A stretch of DNA of 64,000 nucleotides, taken from NCBI GenBank assembly GCA_947044365.1, contig OX345641.1, positions 533,960 to 597,959 of the forward strand. Reading direction: 5' to 3'. Positions 23,717 through 36,164 of the stretch are shown one piece after another (the stretch's first letter is position 1; every line of letters starts with the position of its first letter). Below the pieces are notes generated by a model, which saw only the letters and a program-made list of their open reading frames with translations, made no database searches and was not told the DNA's origin. The DNA is from Petrosia ficiformis. Taxonomy: Eukaryota > Porifera > Demospongiae > Haplosclerida > Petrosiidae. The translations under genes and the position numbers were made by a program.

Positions 23717-26700
23717 ATGAAGGCAACAAGGAATGGAGAGAAATCAGTGGTTTTGGTGATTCTGATGTCTTTTTTACTATATACATGTGAGTATATTATA
23801 TATATATATATATATATATAATTATATGTATATATTTATGTATATATATATATATGAATTGACATCACACAAACATATCACCTTTCACATGTACAAACAC
23901 ACTTATATACATATATTTTATAGTGTGTTAAACTGATTTATTTTTCAGGTACTGATATTGTTTCTGCTAATCATTTTTTATCAAATCAAGAAAATGAACA
24001 GACGGACAAACAGACAAGTGCAGTACCCGATCAATCATCATCTACCTCACAAAAAACATGTAAATATTCATCTATCAATACCAATGTGGTCCCAAAAGCA
24101 CACGCTACTGTACCTCATAAATATCTTGGTCCCGTGACTCTTGTTGACACCTGTATCAGACTGTGTTGTAATGAAGGTGAAGGGTGTCAATATGCTTGGA
24201 TGTTCAATTCAAAGTGTTATTCTATTTGGTGTAACGAAGATGAGACTGATGCCTGTTCCCTCGAGGCAGTGGAGTTTGAAAGTACATATGTTGTGATGGT
24301 TTGGTCATCCTCTGATATACCAAATGTACATGAATCCAATCAAGTTGGTACTTCTTTAATTCCTGATACTCCTCTCTCAACTACTAGTACCCCATACTCA
24401 AGTGAAGAAGTGCCCACTGTAGAATTAGATAGCAGTGGTGATTCCTACTCTGTCAATTCATCTATAGACACATCAGTTCATATGATAGACACCATAACAA
24501 CATCATCCTCCTCATCCTCTTCTTCCTCCTCCTCCTCCTCCTCCTCCTCCTCCTCTTCATCCTCGTCCTCCTCATCCTCATCCTTCTTCTCTTCCTCCTC
24601 GTCCTCCTCCACAACATCCACTAAACCTGCACCTGTTACCACACCTCCTCCAACACCTTCTAACCATCTTTTACATAATAGTAAGTAAAAACGATAAACT
24701 ATACATGTACATGTACACATAAATATACATGTACACGTGTACATATATACACACATCCAAATGATGTACATGTATATTCATTCTAAAGCTATATCGGTTG
24801 CTGTTGATGGAAACAAAAGACTTGTTCTTCCTGATAATCATGTAAGGATATTTGGCAGCACATGGCCCAGCCCTACTAATCCAGATAAATTCCATTATGA
24901 ATGGGATAAGTTGGCTGGTCCAATGGAAGGGTCATTAGAGGGAGTTCATATGAAAACAGTTGAACTGAAAAATGTGAGGAATTATTTATCTACACTAACA
25001 AAATGTCATGGTTTGTTTTGTTAATGCATGTATACACATTTGGCTTGTATCATCTGTACATCTACATCTACATGTACATACATACATACATACATACATA
25101 CATACATACATAAATACATACATACAGTACATACATACATACATACATACATACAGTACATACATACATACATACATACATACATACTTAAATGTTCACA
25201 CACATAATTATATAGAATACATGTATGTACATATTTTAAATATCTACAAATCATACATACATGTACATGTATGTATGTAACTACATATTGAACAGGAGAC
25301 AAGTACAATGTGTATCAGTACATTTTCAGAGTATTTCATTGTACTTCTCATGAAACCTACTTAACCTCTTTAATTAAATTGTACTTATCAATCAATTATA
25401 GATAATATAATTATACATGTACTCGCACTTGTACTGAAGTACTTGTACTTGTACTGAAGTACTGTATTTGTACTGAAGTACTTGTACTTGTACTGGAGTA
25501 CTTGTACTTGTACTGAAGTACTTGTACTTGTACTTGTACTGAAGTACTTGTACTTGTACTGAAGTACTTGTATTTGCACTGAAGTACTTGTACTTGTACT
25601 GAAGTACTTGTACTTGTACTGAAATATTTGTATTTGTACTGAAGTACTTGTACTTGTACTGAAGTACTTGTACTGAAGTAAGTACTTGTACTTGCACTGA
25701 AGTACTTGTACTTGTACTGAAGTACTTGTACTTGTACTGAAGTACTTGTATTTGCACTGAAGTACTTGTACTTGTATTGAAGTACTGTACTTGCACTGAA
25801 GTACTTGTACTTGTACTTGTACTGAAGTACTGTACTTGTACTGAAGTACTTGTACATGTACTTGTACTGAAGTACTTGTATTTGCACTGAAGTACTTGTA
25901 CTTGTACTGAAGTACTTGTACTGAAGTAAGTACTTGTACTTGCACTGAAGTACTTGTACTTGTACTGAAGTACTGTACTTGTACTGAAGTACTGTACTTG
26001 TACTGAAGTACTTGTACATGTACTTGTACTGAAGTACTTGTATTTGCACTGAAGTACTTGTACTTGTACTGAAGTACTTGTACTGAAGTAAGTACTTGTA
26101 ATTGCACTGAAGTACTTGTACTTGTACTGAAGTACTGTACTTGTACTGAAGTACTTGTACTTGTACTGAAGTACTTGTACTTGTACTGAAGTACTTGTAT
26201 TTGCACTGAAGTACTTGTACTTGTACCGAAATATTTGTACTGAAGTAAGTACTTGTACTGAAGTACTTGTACTTGTACTGGAGTACTTGTACTTGCACTG
26301 AAGTACTTGTACTTGTACTGAAGTACTTGTACTTACACTGAAGTACTTGTACTTGTACTAATTAAATACTTGTAAATTCACAAGTATTAATTAGTACAAG
26401 TACAAGTATTTAATAGGTATGTACTGTGTAGTATATATTAGTGCTCTAAATAACATCCAATAATTGTCCATTGTCCAGACATTACATCTCTTGTCAAACT
26501 TTAGCCTACATTTGGTTTCCATGGTGCTACAGTATGTATATATTTAGGTATGATGTTGTGTATTTATTTTCAGCTGGTAGAAGGTATATATACTCTCATG
26601 TTAACAGTTTATGATGATGTTGGTAACTATGGTAAAACTGAAGTTAACATCACTGTATTACCAGGTAGGATACGTCTATGTGTCTGTCTGTTTGTCTGTC

Positions 26701-29700
26701 TGTAACCAACTCTCTAGTGTGGGGTCACCCCAATAATATTTATTAATTATGTTTATAATTATAAACATTAAATATTTGTCGATAAAATACCCAGTGGCAT
26801 GTAATAACAGGGTGCTATGTCATATAGAGTAGTATACATTCAAATCCTAACTATGAACCATATATCATAAACTACATACTAACCATTGAGTACAGTTCAT
26901 GTTATTGGAATGCATTGAATGCACTGAGACTGTACTATTCGTTAGATGCATACACATAAATAATTAAATATTAGCCCAGGGGTTTTGTACAGGAGAGAGA
27001 CCAAGCATTCTCATCCTACAGTTAGCCCTTCCTTCCCCCAGCTGATTGTCACATGATAAAGTATATACACGTGTATGTAAATTCTATAAAGATCACATGA
27101 TTTGACAGTCACATGATAAAGTATATACATGTGTAAGTAAATTCTATAAAGATCACAGGGTATGGTTATCTATTCATCTCTCTATAGAACCTCATATTAA
27201 TACTCCTCCATCTGTTGTCATATCTCCCGGTACTGATTACGTAGTGTCTTTACCTGTTGACACAGCGATACTGGATGCATCACGTAAGTCATTAATAACT
27301 TATTAATATCCATATATTATTATTATAATTATTATAATTATGCTTGTGATAATTAAATGTATAGAAGTATTTTTATTATGTACTATCTCTAGAAACTACT
27401 GATGATGGTGGAGCTGATAATTTGAAATATAAATGGGAACTTATTGCTGGTCCTCTTCAAGGTCTCTCTGATCCTGACGGTGGTTGGGAAAAACCTCTTT
27501 TGAAACTTGCAGACCTTTCAGTGGGAAAATATCAATTTGTGTAAGATATGGAATTGTGTTTTAAAATTTTAATTAAATGAATTTTGAAAACAATAATTTG
27601 TTACTATAAATAGTATCATTATACTGTTACTATAAATAGTATCATCATTATTAATATTGTTACTATTAATAGTATCATTATACTGTTATTATAAATAGTA
27701 TCATCATTATTAATTCTGTTACTATTAATAGTATCATTATAATGTTACTATTAATAGTATCATCATTATTTATATTGTTACTATTAATAGTATCATTATA
27801 CTGTTACTATAAATAGTATCAGCAAGATTTATTTTGTTACTATTAATAGTATCATCAAGATTTATATTGTTACTATTAATAGTATCATTATACTGTTACT
27901 ATAAATAGTATCATCATTATTAATATTGTTATTTGTTACTATTAATAGTATCATTATAAATAGTATCATCATGTCACTAATACATATCCAGGTTAACAGT
28001 AACTGATGCTATGGGTCTAATGTTACTATTAATAGTATCACTATAAATAGTATCATCATGTCACTAATACATATCCAGGTTAACAGTAACTGATGCTATG
28101 GGTCTAATGTTACTATTAATAGTATCACTATAAATAGTATCATCATGTCACTAATACATATCCAGGTTAACAGTAACTGATGCTATGGGTCTATTCAGTA
28201 AAGCACAGGCTAATGTTACAATACTCCCTGAACCAGATTACCCACCTAAGGCTAATGCTGGCCATCCTGTAGTATTATATTTACCTCATGATGAAGTGAC
28301 TCTTAGTGGTAAAGATAGTAATGATGATAAAGGAATTGAAAAATATGAATGGACTCAAGTGGAAGGAAAACAAGTAGATATCATTGTAAGTATATATGTG
28401 TATGTATGTATGTATGTATATGTGTAGGTATATGTGTATGTGTATGTATACATGTATGTATGTGTATGTGTATGTGTATGTATACATGAATACAGTAATG
28501 TGGAAATAGTGAGCCAACTGCGGAACATTTTAGCCTATTTTCATCACTTTTGTTCTCCCTATACTTTATATACAGTTTTATACTAGATTTATTGGACAAT
28601 GTCCTGCATGACTGGCTATTTCCACATGACTGTGTATATATGTATGTACATGTGTATGTATGTATTCATGTATGTATGTATGTATGTATGTATGTATGTG
28701 TGTACATATACATGTATGTATGTGCATGTGTATGTATGTATGTATGTATGTATGTATGTATGTACGTGTACATGTATATATGTGTATATATCGTTTTATA
28801 CATGTGTATGTATAAGAACTGTATTTATTTTGTATATCACAAGAAATGTATGTATATGTACATGTATATATATATATATATATATACACATAATACATGT
28901 ACATATGTACATATATACATGTATACATATATACATATATACATGTATACATATGTACATGTATACATATATACATGTATACATATATACATATATACAT
29001 GTATACATATATACATGTATACATATATACATGTATACATATATACATATATACATATATACATGTATACATATATATAGGGTAGTAACAGTGTTGAAGT
29101 ACATATACAACATTTAGAAGCTGGAGTATATCAATTTCAATTAACAGTTACTGATACAGCTGGTCAAACTGACACTGCTTTCGTTACTATTGATGTACAA
29201 TCAGGTAAGAACATTACTATACTATACTATACTATAAGTGCGTTGTTATATTTATATGTATATGATACTGTAGTGTGTATATACTGTATAATACATACTG
29301 TACTGTACATGTATGTGTGTAGTTATATTTGTATAAGTATATGTAGTATGTACTGTAGTGTGTATACTGTACATTACATACTATACTGTACATGTATGTG
29401 TGTAGTTATACTTGTATGTGTACATGTACGTACTGTAGTGTGTATATACTGTATATTACATAGATATTTGTATGTGTACATGTACGTACTATAGTGTGTA
29501 TATACTGTATATTACATAGATATTTGTATGTGTACATGTACGTACTGTAGTGTGTATATTACATAGATATTTGTATGTGTACATGTACGTACTATAGTGT
29601 GTATATACTGTATATTACATAGATATTTGTATGTGTACATGTACGTACTGTAGTGTGTATATACTGTATATTACCTAGATATTTGTATGTGTACATGTAC

Positions 29701-31251
29701 GTACTATAGTGTGTATATACTGTATATTACCTAGATATTTGTATGTGTACATGTACGTACTATAGTGTGTATATACTGTATATTACATAGATATTTGTAT
29801 GTGTACATGTATATGTACTATAGTACTGTACATATACACACATGTATATAACTACATATATATTCTCAGAGAATAACCAGCCTCCCATTGCTCGTACTAA
29901 TGGTAATGTATCGGTTCACTTTCCCATGAAAATGGCCGTATTAAACGGTTCTAGGAGTTATGATGACTATCAAATTATATCATATAATTGGACATTAATT
30001 AGAGGACCACAGGACGTCTTGTTGACTGGAGTTAATAAATCGGTTTTACGAGTTAATCAACTTCACATTTCTGGGAGTTCACCAACTCTGTATGAATTTA
30101 AACTGATAGTGACTGATTATCGAAATCTAACCAACTCAACTAATGTGTTTATTATCTATTATAAAGGTATGTTGGATGGATGGATGGATGTATGGATGGA
30201 TGTATGGATGGATGGATGGATGTATGGATGGATGGATGGAGGGATGTATGGATGGATGGATGGATGGGTGGATGTATGGATGGATGGATGGATGGGTGGA
30301 TGTATGGATGGATGTATGGATGGATGTATGGATGGATGGATGGATGTATGGATGGATGGATGGATGGATGGATGGATGTATGGATGGATGGATGTATGGA
30401 TGGATGTATGGATGGATGGATGGATGGATGGATGTATGGATGGATGGATGGATGGATGGATGGATGTATGGATGTATGGATGGATGGATGTATGGATGGA
30501 TGTATGGATGGATGGATGGATGGAGGGATGTATGTATGGATGGATGAATGGATGTATGGATGGATGAATGGATGTATGGATGGATGAATGGATGTATGGA
30601 TGGATGAATGGATGTATGGATGGATGTATGGATGGATGGATGGATGTATGGATGGATGGATGGAGGGATGTATGGATGGATGGATGGATGGGTGGATGTA
30701 TGGATGGATGGATGGATGTATGTATAGATGGATGAATGGATGGATGGAATAATGATAATAATAAATTTGAGTGGATTAATGGAAGATTAAACAGAACAAA
30801 TCCCTGTGGATATATTTCTCTATCTCTCTCAAATAGATGAACAGCTTCTACCTGTAGTGAATGCTGGTAAAGATATAACCATAACATTACCAGAAAGAAC
30901 AGCCATTTTAAATGGATCAAAATCACATGATGGGTTTGGGATTGTGTCTTACAAATGGACTCGGAGTGAGGATAGTCCAGCATCAGGTAAAAGCATACCT
31001 TTGACTTTTGACCTTTGACCTTTGACCTCTTGTTTACACAGGTAGAGTAGTCAGTGGGTCAGATACCAAACCAGTACTAATCTTAACTGACTTGATCAAT
31101 GGAACGTATAACTTTACATTAACAGTAACCAATAGCAACCAACAGAAGAATAGTGACTCTGCTATTCTAAAAGTGAACAGAGGTGTGTGGCTATATCTGT
31201 CTGTCTGTCTATCTGTCTGTCTGTCTATCTGTCTGTCTATCTGTCTGTCTA

Positions 31252-31287
<36 letters not shown>

Positions 31288-31846
31288 CATGTATGTATTG
31301 TGTGTTTATACATGTATGTGTGTGTTTGTCTGTCTGTCCATTTGATGTGTGTATATGTGTGTCTCTGTATGTTATCATTATTTTCATAGATCCTCATGAA
31401 ATTCATCTTGTCCAAGTATATCTTGATGAAATAATTTACAAATTCAACCAGAGTGATTTGGTGGGTACACTGCATAAACATTCCAATCATTCTTTACATA
31501 ATTATCCCATCATTCCATACTCTGTACTACAGGAAAAGGTAGAAGATCAACTTGTCATTAAAATGGGTGAACTTCGTTACCAAATTCACACTCAAGATAT
31601 ATTACCTCATGATCAACAGTATGTTACTGTGTGTATGTATGTATGTATGTAGTTAAGTATGTATGTATGTATGTATGTATTTATGTATATATGTACAACT
31701 GTATGTATGTATGTATGTATGTATGTATGTATGTATGGTATGTATGTATGTATGTATGTATGTATGTATATATGTATGTACATATGTATGTATGTATATA
31801 TGTATGTATGTATATATGTATGTATGTATATATGTATATATGTATG

Positions 31847-31880
<34 letters not shown>

Positions 31881-34627
31881 TGTATGTATGTATGTATGTA
31901 CATGTGTATGTATGTATGTAACTATGTATGTTCTCATTTAGTATTTTAATTGAGTTTTTTGTCACTGACAAAGATGAAGCTCCGGTAAATTCTACTACAA
32001 TATATTCTAAATTAACAAAAGATGGACAGGATTTTAAGTTAGGACATTATCATGCAGTCGCTGTTGAAGAAAAAGGTAACTAATAATGTGTATATACATG
32101 TACAAGTACATGTACAAAGGATGTGTGTACATGTACATGTACATGTATGTATATGTATATGATGTATGTACAATATACATGTATGTGTACATGTACGTAT
32201 ATAAAGTTTCATAGAGGATTTTTGGTAGAAATATAGTATTATGAGGGAGTCCGAAGCCAATTCCTTCTCCCCTCAGGAAATATTTGAAATTTAGATGTTG
32301 GGAGATTGCTACTGGTGACATCAGAGATACTATTAATTAAGTTTTTGGATAATTCCATACTCACTTAGGTTGGGTTAAGTGGGAGGAGGGGATCTACACA
32401 TCATATGCACATATACATTTTGTATGTAATTAGACTTGGATGAGTATATATGTTTTCTTGTCACACAGTGTGTCAGAATCCTTGTTCAGGTCATGGATAT
32501 TGTGACTCTCGCACTAAACATTGCGTTTGTTCAACATTTTGGATTGAAAATCCTTTCAAAGCAAACTTTGGTCACAAGAAGACCAACTGTGGTAAGAACA
32601 GTATATTTATCTACTGGTACAATGGTATGGATTGTACAGTATATTTATCTATAGGAGTATATTTATCTATTGGTACAATGGTATGGATTGTACAGTATAT
32701 TTATCTACTGGTACAATGGTATGGATTGTACAGTATATTTATCTACTGGTACAATGGTATGGATGGTACAGTATATCTATCTATAGGAGTATATTTATCT
32801 ATTGGTACAATGGTATGGATTGTACAGTATATCTATCTATAGGAGTATATTTATCTATTGGTACAATGGTATGGATTGTACAGTATATTTATCTATAGGA
32901 GTATATTTATCTACTGGTACAATGGTATGGATTGTACAGTATATTTATCTACTGGTACAATGGTATGGATTGTACAGTATATTTATCTACTGGTACAATG
33001 GTATGGATTGTACAGTATATTTATCTATAGGAGTATATTTATCTATTGGTACAATGGTATGGATTGTACAGTATATTTATCTACTGGTACAATGGTATGG
33101 ATTGTACAGTATATCTATCTATAGGAGTATATTTATCTATTGGTACAATGGTATGGATTGTACAGTATATTTATCTATAGGAGTATATTTATCTATTGGT
33201 ACAATGGTATGGATTGTACAGTATATTTATCTGTAGGAGTATATTTATCTATTGGTACAATGGTATGGATTGTACAGTATATCTATCTATAGGAGTATAT
33301 TTATCTATTGGTACAATGGTATGGATTGTACAGTATATCTATCTATAGGAGTATATTTATCTACTGGTACAATGGTATGGATTGTACAGTATATCTATCT
33401 ATAGGAGTATATTTATCTATTGGTACAATGGTATGGATTGTACAGTATATTTATCTACTGGTACAATGGTATGGATTGTACAGTATATTTATCTACTGGT
33501 ACAATGGTATGGATGGTACAGTATATCTATCTATAGGAGTATATTTATCTATTGGTACAATGGTATGGATTGTACAGTATATTTATCTACTGGTACAATG
33601 GTATGGATTGTACAGTATATTTATCTACTGGTACAATGGTATGGATTGTACAGTATATCTATCTATAGGAGTATATTTATCTATTGGTACAATGGTATGG
33701 ATTGTACAGTATATTTATCTACTGGTACAATGGTATGGATTGTACAGTATATTTATCTACTGGTACAATGGTATGGATTGTACAGTATATCTATCTATAG
33801 GAGTATATTTATCTATTGGTACAATGGTATGGATTGTACAGTATATCTATCTATAGGAGTATATTTATCTACTGGTACAATGGTATGGATTGTACAGTAT
33901 ATTTATCATTGGTACAATGGATTAGAACAATGAAATAGTACAATATGTATTCTATTGGTACAATGGAGTTGATACATGTATGTTTATCTACGTACTGGTA
34001 CAACAAATTATTAAAATTGACCATTTTTGAAGAGAATAATTCCCTTGTCCTTTGTCTTTGTTGATCATGACGAGAAATAGACCCTTTTGCAATATTGATG
34101 TAATGGATATTAATTATTATAATTTATATATTCAACTACAGATTGGAGTCTGTTATATGTTATCATCACATGTTTGGGTGTGGTTTTTGTTCTTGTGATA
34201 GTCACATGGTTATGTTGCTGTTGTTGTCTACGCAGGTAAGTGAAACCTGTTATTATAACTATTAATACATTATTGTGTTTGTTAATTTGTAGACGTAAAG
34301 CAGCCAAGAGGAGAAGGGTTAAATATGCTATCTTAGATCACAAAGAGGATGAAGGAAATTTGCATATGTTACCAAGAGGTGGGTGTGGCTATGAACATCA
34401 CTGATTACTATGAATATCATTATATTCTAGATGGTTCTGAATATAAGCAAAGTCTTATGGTATCGGAGACTGAGACCGAGGAGGAGATCCTGTTCGAGTC
34501 CTCTAAGAAGCCTAATAATAAAATAGAAAAACAGTCTTTAATTCCAAAAAATAATTCATCAGTAACTACTGTTAGGAATAACTTGACATCTAATAATAAA
34601 AATAACATAAATAATACCCAGTTGTAA
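23717..34627 (+). CDS. KIAA0319L: KIAA0319/KIAA0319L-type PKD-domain membrane protein
   Basis: Seventeen exons: 23717-23786, 23949-24680, 24789-24973, 26574-26664, 27188-27283, 27393-27540, 28166-28385, 29081-29204, 29870-30166, 30837-30986, 31042-31182, 31390-31618, 31942-32075, 32469-32591, 34142-34235, 34293-34378, 34431-34627. They give 1038 residues, near the family's usual length. Order: signal peptide (1-23), MANSC-like cysteine domain (about 60-140), serine/threonine-rich stalk with poly-Ser, and five PKD domains (about 268-360, 360-450, 450-555, 555-655, 655-752). Then comes a juxtamembrane region, a Cys-rich EGF-like segment ([20 protein letters not shown]), one TM helix ([20 protein letters not shown]) ending in [21 protein letters not shown] and [12 protein letters not shown]. 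The last two are family signatures. The human proteins act at the cell surface and in trafficking; KIAA0319L is the AAV receptor. The physiological role in this organism is unknown. Confidence 0.92.
24503..24620 (+). repeat. Coding trinucleotide tract encoding poly-serine
   Basis: TCC/TCT/TCA repeats within exon 2 of the KIAA0319-like gene encode a run of about 35 serines with two phenylalanines. It likely varies in length. The antisense acidic open frame (24478-24771) is its shadow. Confidence 0.9.
25078..25187. repeat. (CATA)n microsatellite in KIAA0319-like intron 3
   Basis: Tandem CATA with three 'cagta' interruptions. The intron starts at 24974. Confidence 0.95.
25425..26405. repeat. 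20-bp GTACTT minisatellite ending in a palindrome
   Basis: About 950 bp built from 'gaagtacttgtacttgtact' and shortened variants, including blocks with 'gaagtaagtacttgtacttg' that recur about every 245 bp. It ends at 26343-26405 in an almost perfect palindrome ('gtacttgtactaatta' with 'aattagtacaagtac'). Minus-strand frames of 134-295 codons are open only because the repeat lacks stops. Lies in intron 3. Confidence 0.95.
27590..27985. repeat. 'tgttactattaatagtatca' tandem repeat in KIAA0319-like intron 6
   Basis: Imperfect repeats of about 20-45 bp built from 'tgttactattaatagtatca' and 'ttactataaatagtatcatc'. They run up to the triplicated exon 7 acceptor. Confidence 0.9.
27968..28228 (+). 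repeat. 87-bp triplication of the exon 7 splice acceptor
   Basis: Three copies of 'catgtcactaatacatatccag' plus the first 33 nt or so of exon 7. Their AG acceptors end at 27991, 28078 and 28165, exactly 87 bp apart. Only the third copy continues into the full exon. Splicing to either upstream acceptor would read the same first residues, then LMLLLIVSL and a TAA stop. Confidence 0.9.
28386..29080. repeat. KIAA0319-like intron 7: TATG and ATACATGT arrays
   Basis: The intron starts GTAAGTATATATGTGTATG and passes directly into (TATG)n (28390-28490, 28635-28775). It ends with a 'atacatgtatacatat' array (about 28860-29078) that runs right into the acceptor 'atatatatag'. Between the arrays the sequence is unique. 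Confidence 0.9.
29215..29830. repeat. Tandem repeat of about 60 bp in KIAA0319-like intron 8
   Basis: At least eight copies of 'tatttgtatgtgtacatgta' plus 'cgtactatagtgtgtatata' plus 'ctgtatattacatag', alternating tactGtag and tactAtag variants. Confidence 0.9.
30167..30750. repeat. (GGAT/GTAT)n minisatellite in KIAA0319-like intron 9
   Basis: About 570 bp of ATGG-type tetranucleotides with GTAT and GGGT interruptions. It begins within 6 nt of the splice donor (GGTATGTTGGATGG). Met-Asp-Gly-Trp frames are repeat translations. Confidence 0.95.
31191..31292. repeat. (TCTG)n microsatellite in KIAA0319-like intron 11
   Basis: TCTG/TATC tetranucleotides beginning about 12 nt after the donor of exon 11. 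Confidence 0.95.
31628..31930. repeat. (TATG)n microsatellite in KIAA0319-like intron 12
   Basis: About 300 bp of TATG starting about 10 nt after the donor (CAGTATGTTACTGTGTGTATG) and ending about 10 nt before the acceptor of exon 13, so the intron is almost entirely repeat. Confidence 0.95.
32600..33925. repeat. 38/56-bp tandem repeat in KIAA0319-like intron 14
   Basis: About 1.3 kb. A 38-bp unit (gtatatttatctactggtac, then aatggtatggattgtaca) is interspersed with copies carrying an extra 18-bp piece (gtatatctatctatagga). The array begins about 9 nt after the exon 14 donor; the donor-proximal sequence (aagaacagtatatttatc) already reads into the first unit. Confidence 0.95.
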
Positions 34628-35134
34628 CATGACTGTCACATGACCTTACTGTAATTAATCAATCTTAATGACATTGTTCAAAATATACATATGGTTTTTC
34701 CTATTCATAATTTTGGTCTTTCATAATTGTGTTATTATGATGATCCACATCAAAGGAACTGCTAGTGCTACAAATGTAGTTATAGTCATGTGGTAGCTAA
34801 TGAATTTTAAGTTTAGATAGTGTGGCTAATTAATACCCTTGACCTCATACAGTTGTTATGGTTACGGCCCTTAAGAGTGATTGATATATCTCTCATGCTC
34901 AGGATAATATCCAGTTTAAAGCATTTAGCATTTGGGCTCTATGCACCCTTGAGCCTCATGCTTTAAACTGGATATATTTCTTGCTCTCGGGATATAACTA
35001 CTTGTTAGTAACTATTATAAATAAATATGTTTGTCTACTTGTCTGTGTGGAATTTTGGTGGGTCTATATACACCCAGTTCATTTGCTGTTTTTCTTGGTG
35101 CTTATAACTTTTCCGGCATACTATAAATAGTGGT
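34142..35134 (+). repeat. Segmental duplication, source copy (KIAA0319-like 3' end)
   Basis: Exons 15-17 and about 500 bp of 3' flank are repeated at 36716-37710 with high identity. A foldback with perfect 18-bp arms (34907-34924 with 34958-34975) lies in the flank and is carried along in the second copy. Confidence 0.93.
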
Positions 35135-35251
35135 TGGGGTGTGGTTTTGTTACTATTTATAGCTGGTCCTGACATGCAGTGATATCATCTGTCTTTTTTT
35201 CATCTATTGATGTGTTTTTTTTGGACTCAAAATAATATTTCAAAAATTGGC

Positions 35252-35956
35252 CTATTTTTTAGTAAGGAAATAATAATTCCAAGAGAATCGACTAAAATTC
35301 CAATAAGGCAAAGCGTATGTCTTTTTACATATCTCTGCACTTTCTTCCATGATAAGTTCAATATCATACTGTGAAGCATACAGTTTTGCGACTTCTGATT
35401 TTGTAGCTGCAAAAGGAATATAAGGATGTTCATCGTGTTCATAATCAAATGTACCAAGCAAAATCTTTCCATTTGGTTTAAGAATGGATGAATTGATACT
35501 GACATAGTCGGACCTCTTTTCATGACGGAATGAACCAATAGAACTATTATCCCATATAAAATCAAACTCTCCTAGCGGGTTATCTTTAAAAGCAAAAAAA
35601 TCTCCACAGTAGATAGTAACAGGAAGAGAACTGGACTTGTATACACCTATTTTACTTCCCCTTAACTCTGTAACTTCAACATGATATTCAAGGTCGCTTT
35701 CTTGAAAAAATGCTTTCACTGTCTGCTCTACCCATTCAATACCAACAATACGATGTCCTCGTTTTGCCATCCATAGCATGTCTGGACTCTTACCACAAAG
35801 TGGAACAAAAATATTTAGAGAAGGCTTATCTTTCTCTATTTCTTTAAATTTATCAAGAAGGAACACACTGATAATTGGTATACTCCATCCAGCTTCATCT
35901 AAAGAATAGATAGACTCCCAAGTAGTAAGTTTAGGATCAGATGTTGTCCCAGCCAT
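35252..35956 (-). CDS. TPMT: Thiopurine S-methyltransferase (TPMT) family protein
   Basis: Single uninterrupted exon of 234 residues, close to the 245 of human TPMT. The SAM-binding core is recognisable: NIFVPLCGKSPDMLWMAKRGH followed by IVGIEW (about 48-74), and later FDFIWDNSSIGSF and LLGTFDYEHDEHPYIPF (about 132-185). The family transfers a methyl group from S-adenosylmethionine to thiol or similar nucleophiles. Bacterial members act on tellurite, selenium or other small compounds; the natural animal substrate is unclear. The enzyme is cytosolic; no signal peptide is seen. It is convergent with the KIAA0319-like gene and has no introns, unlike every other complete gene here. That could mean retroposition, transfer or simple intron loss. 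Confidence 0.9.
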   Translation of the reverse strand: MAGTTSDPKLTTWESIYSLDEAGWSIPIISVFLLDKFKEIEKDKPSLNIFVPLCGKSPDMLWMAKRGHRIVGIEWVEQTVKAFFQESDLEYHVEVTELRGSKIGVYKSSSLPVTIYCGDFFAFKDNPLGEFDFIWDNSSIGSFRHEKRSDYVSINSSILKPNGKILLGTFDYEHDEHPYIPFAATKSEVAKLYASQYDIELIMEESAEICKKTYALPYWNFSRFSWNYYFLTKK

Positions 35957-36164
35957 AATTTAAGTACCAAATAATAATATGAAATATGAGCTAGACACCA
36001 CCCTGAAATAATAGTAATTGAATATATATAATTAGTACAGAGTAGTTATGGCGGCATTAGTATCCATAACTATCTTAACAACCACCTAATTGTTAAATCC
36101 TTACAACAGTGAGTTAATTGCTGTGTACAGGTGTGGTTGCCATGGAAATTCACTATTGACCTTT

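Noticed and set aside
24478..24771. Acidic minus-strand protein with poly-Glu
   Set aside because: Antisense shadow of the poly-serine coding tract.
25388..26298. Minus-strand open frames of 134-295 codons rich in Tyr/Lys/Ser/Thr/Val/Gln
   Set aside because: They are translations of the GTACTT minisatellite, open in all three frames because the unit has no stop; they lie in an intron of a clear gene on the other strand.
30143..30983. Met-Asp-Gly-Trp and Ile-His-Pro-Ser repeat proteins on both strands
   Set aside because: Pure translations of the GGAT minisatellite in intron 9 of the KIAA0319-like gene.
32436..33933. Repeat proteins with [13 protein letters not shown] units (up to 183 codons)
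   Set aside because: Part of exon 14 followed by read-through into the intron 14 tandem repeat; the clean donor at 32592 and acceptor at 34141 fit the family's protein better.
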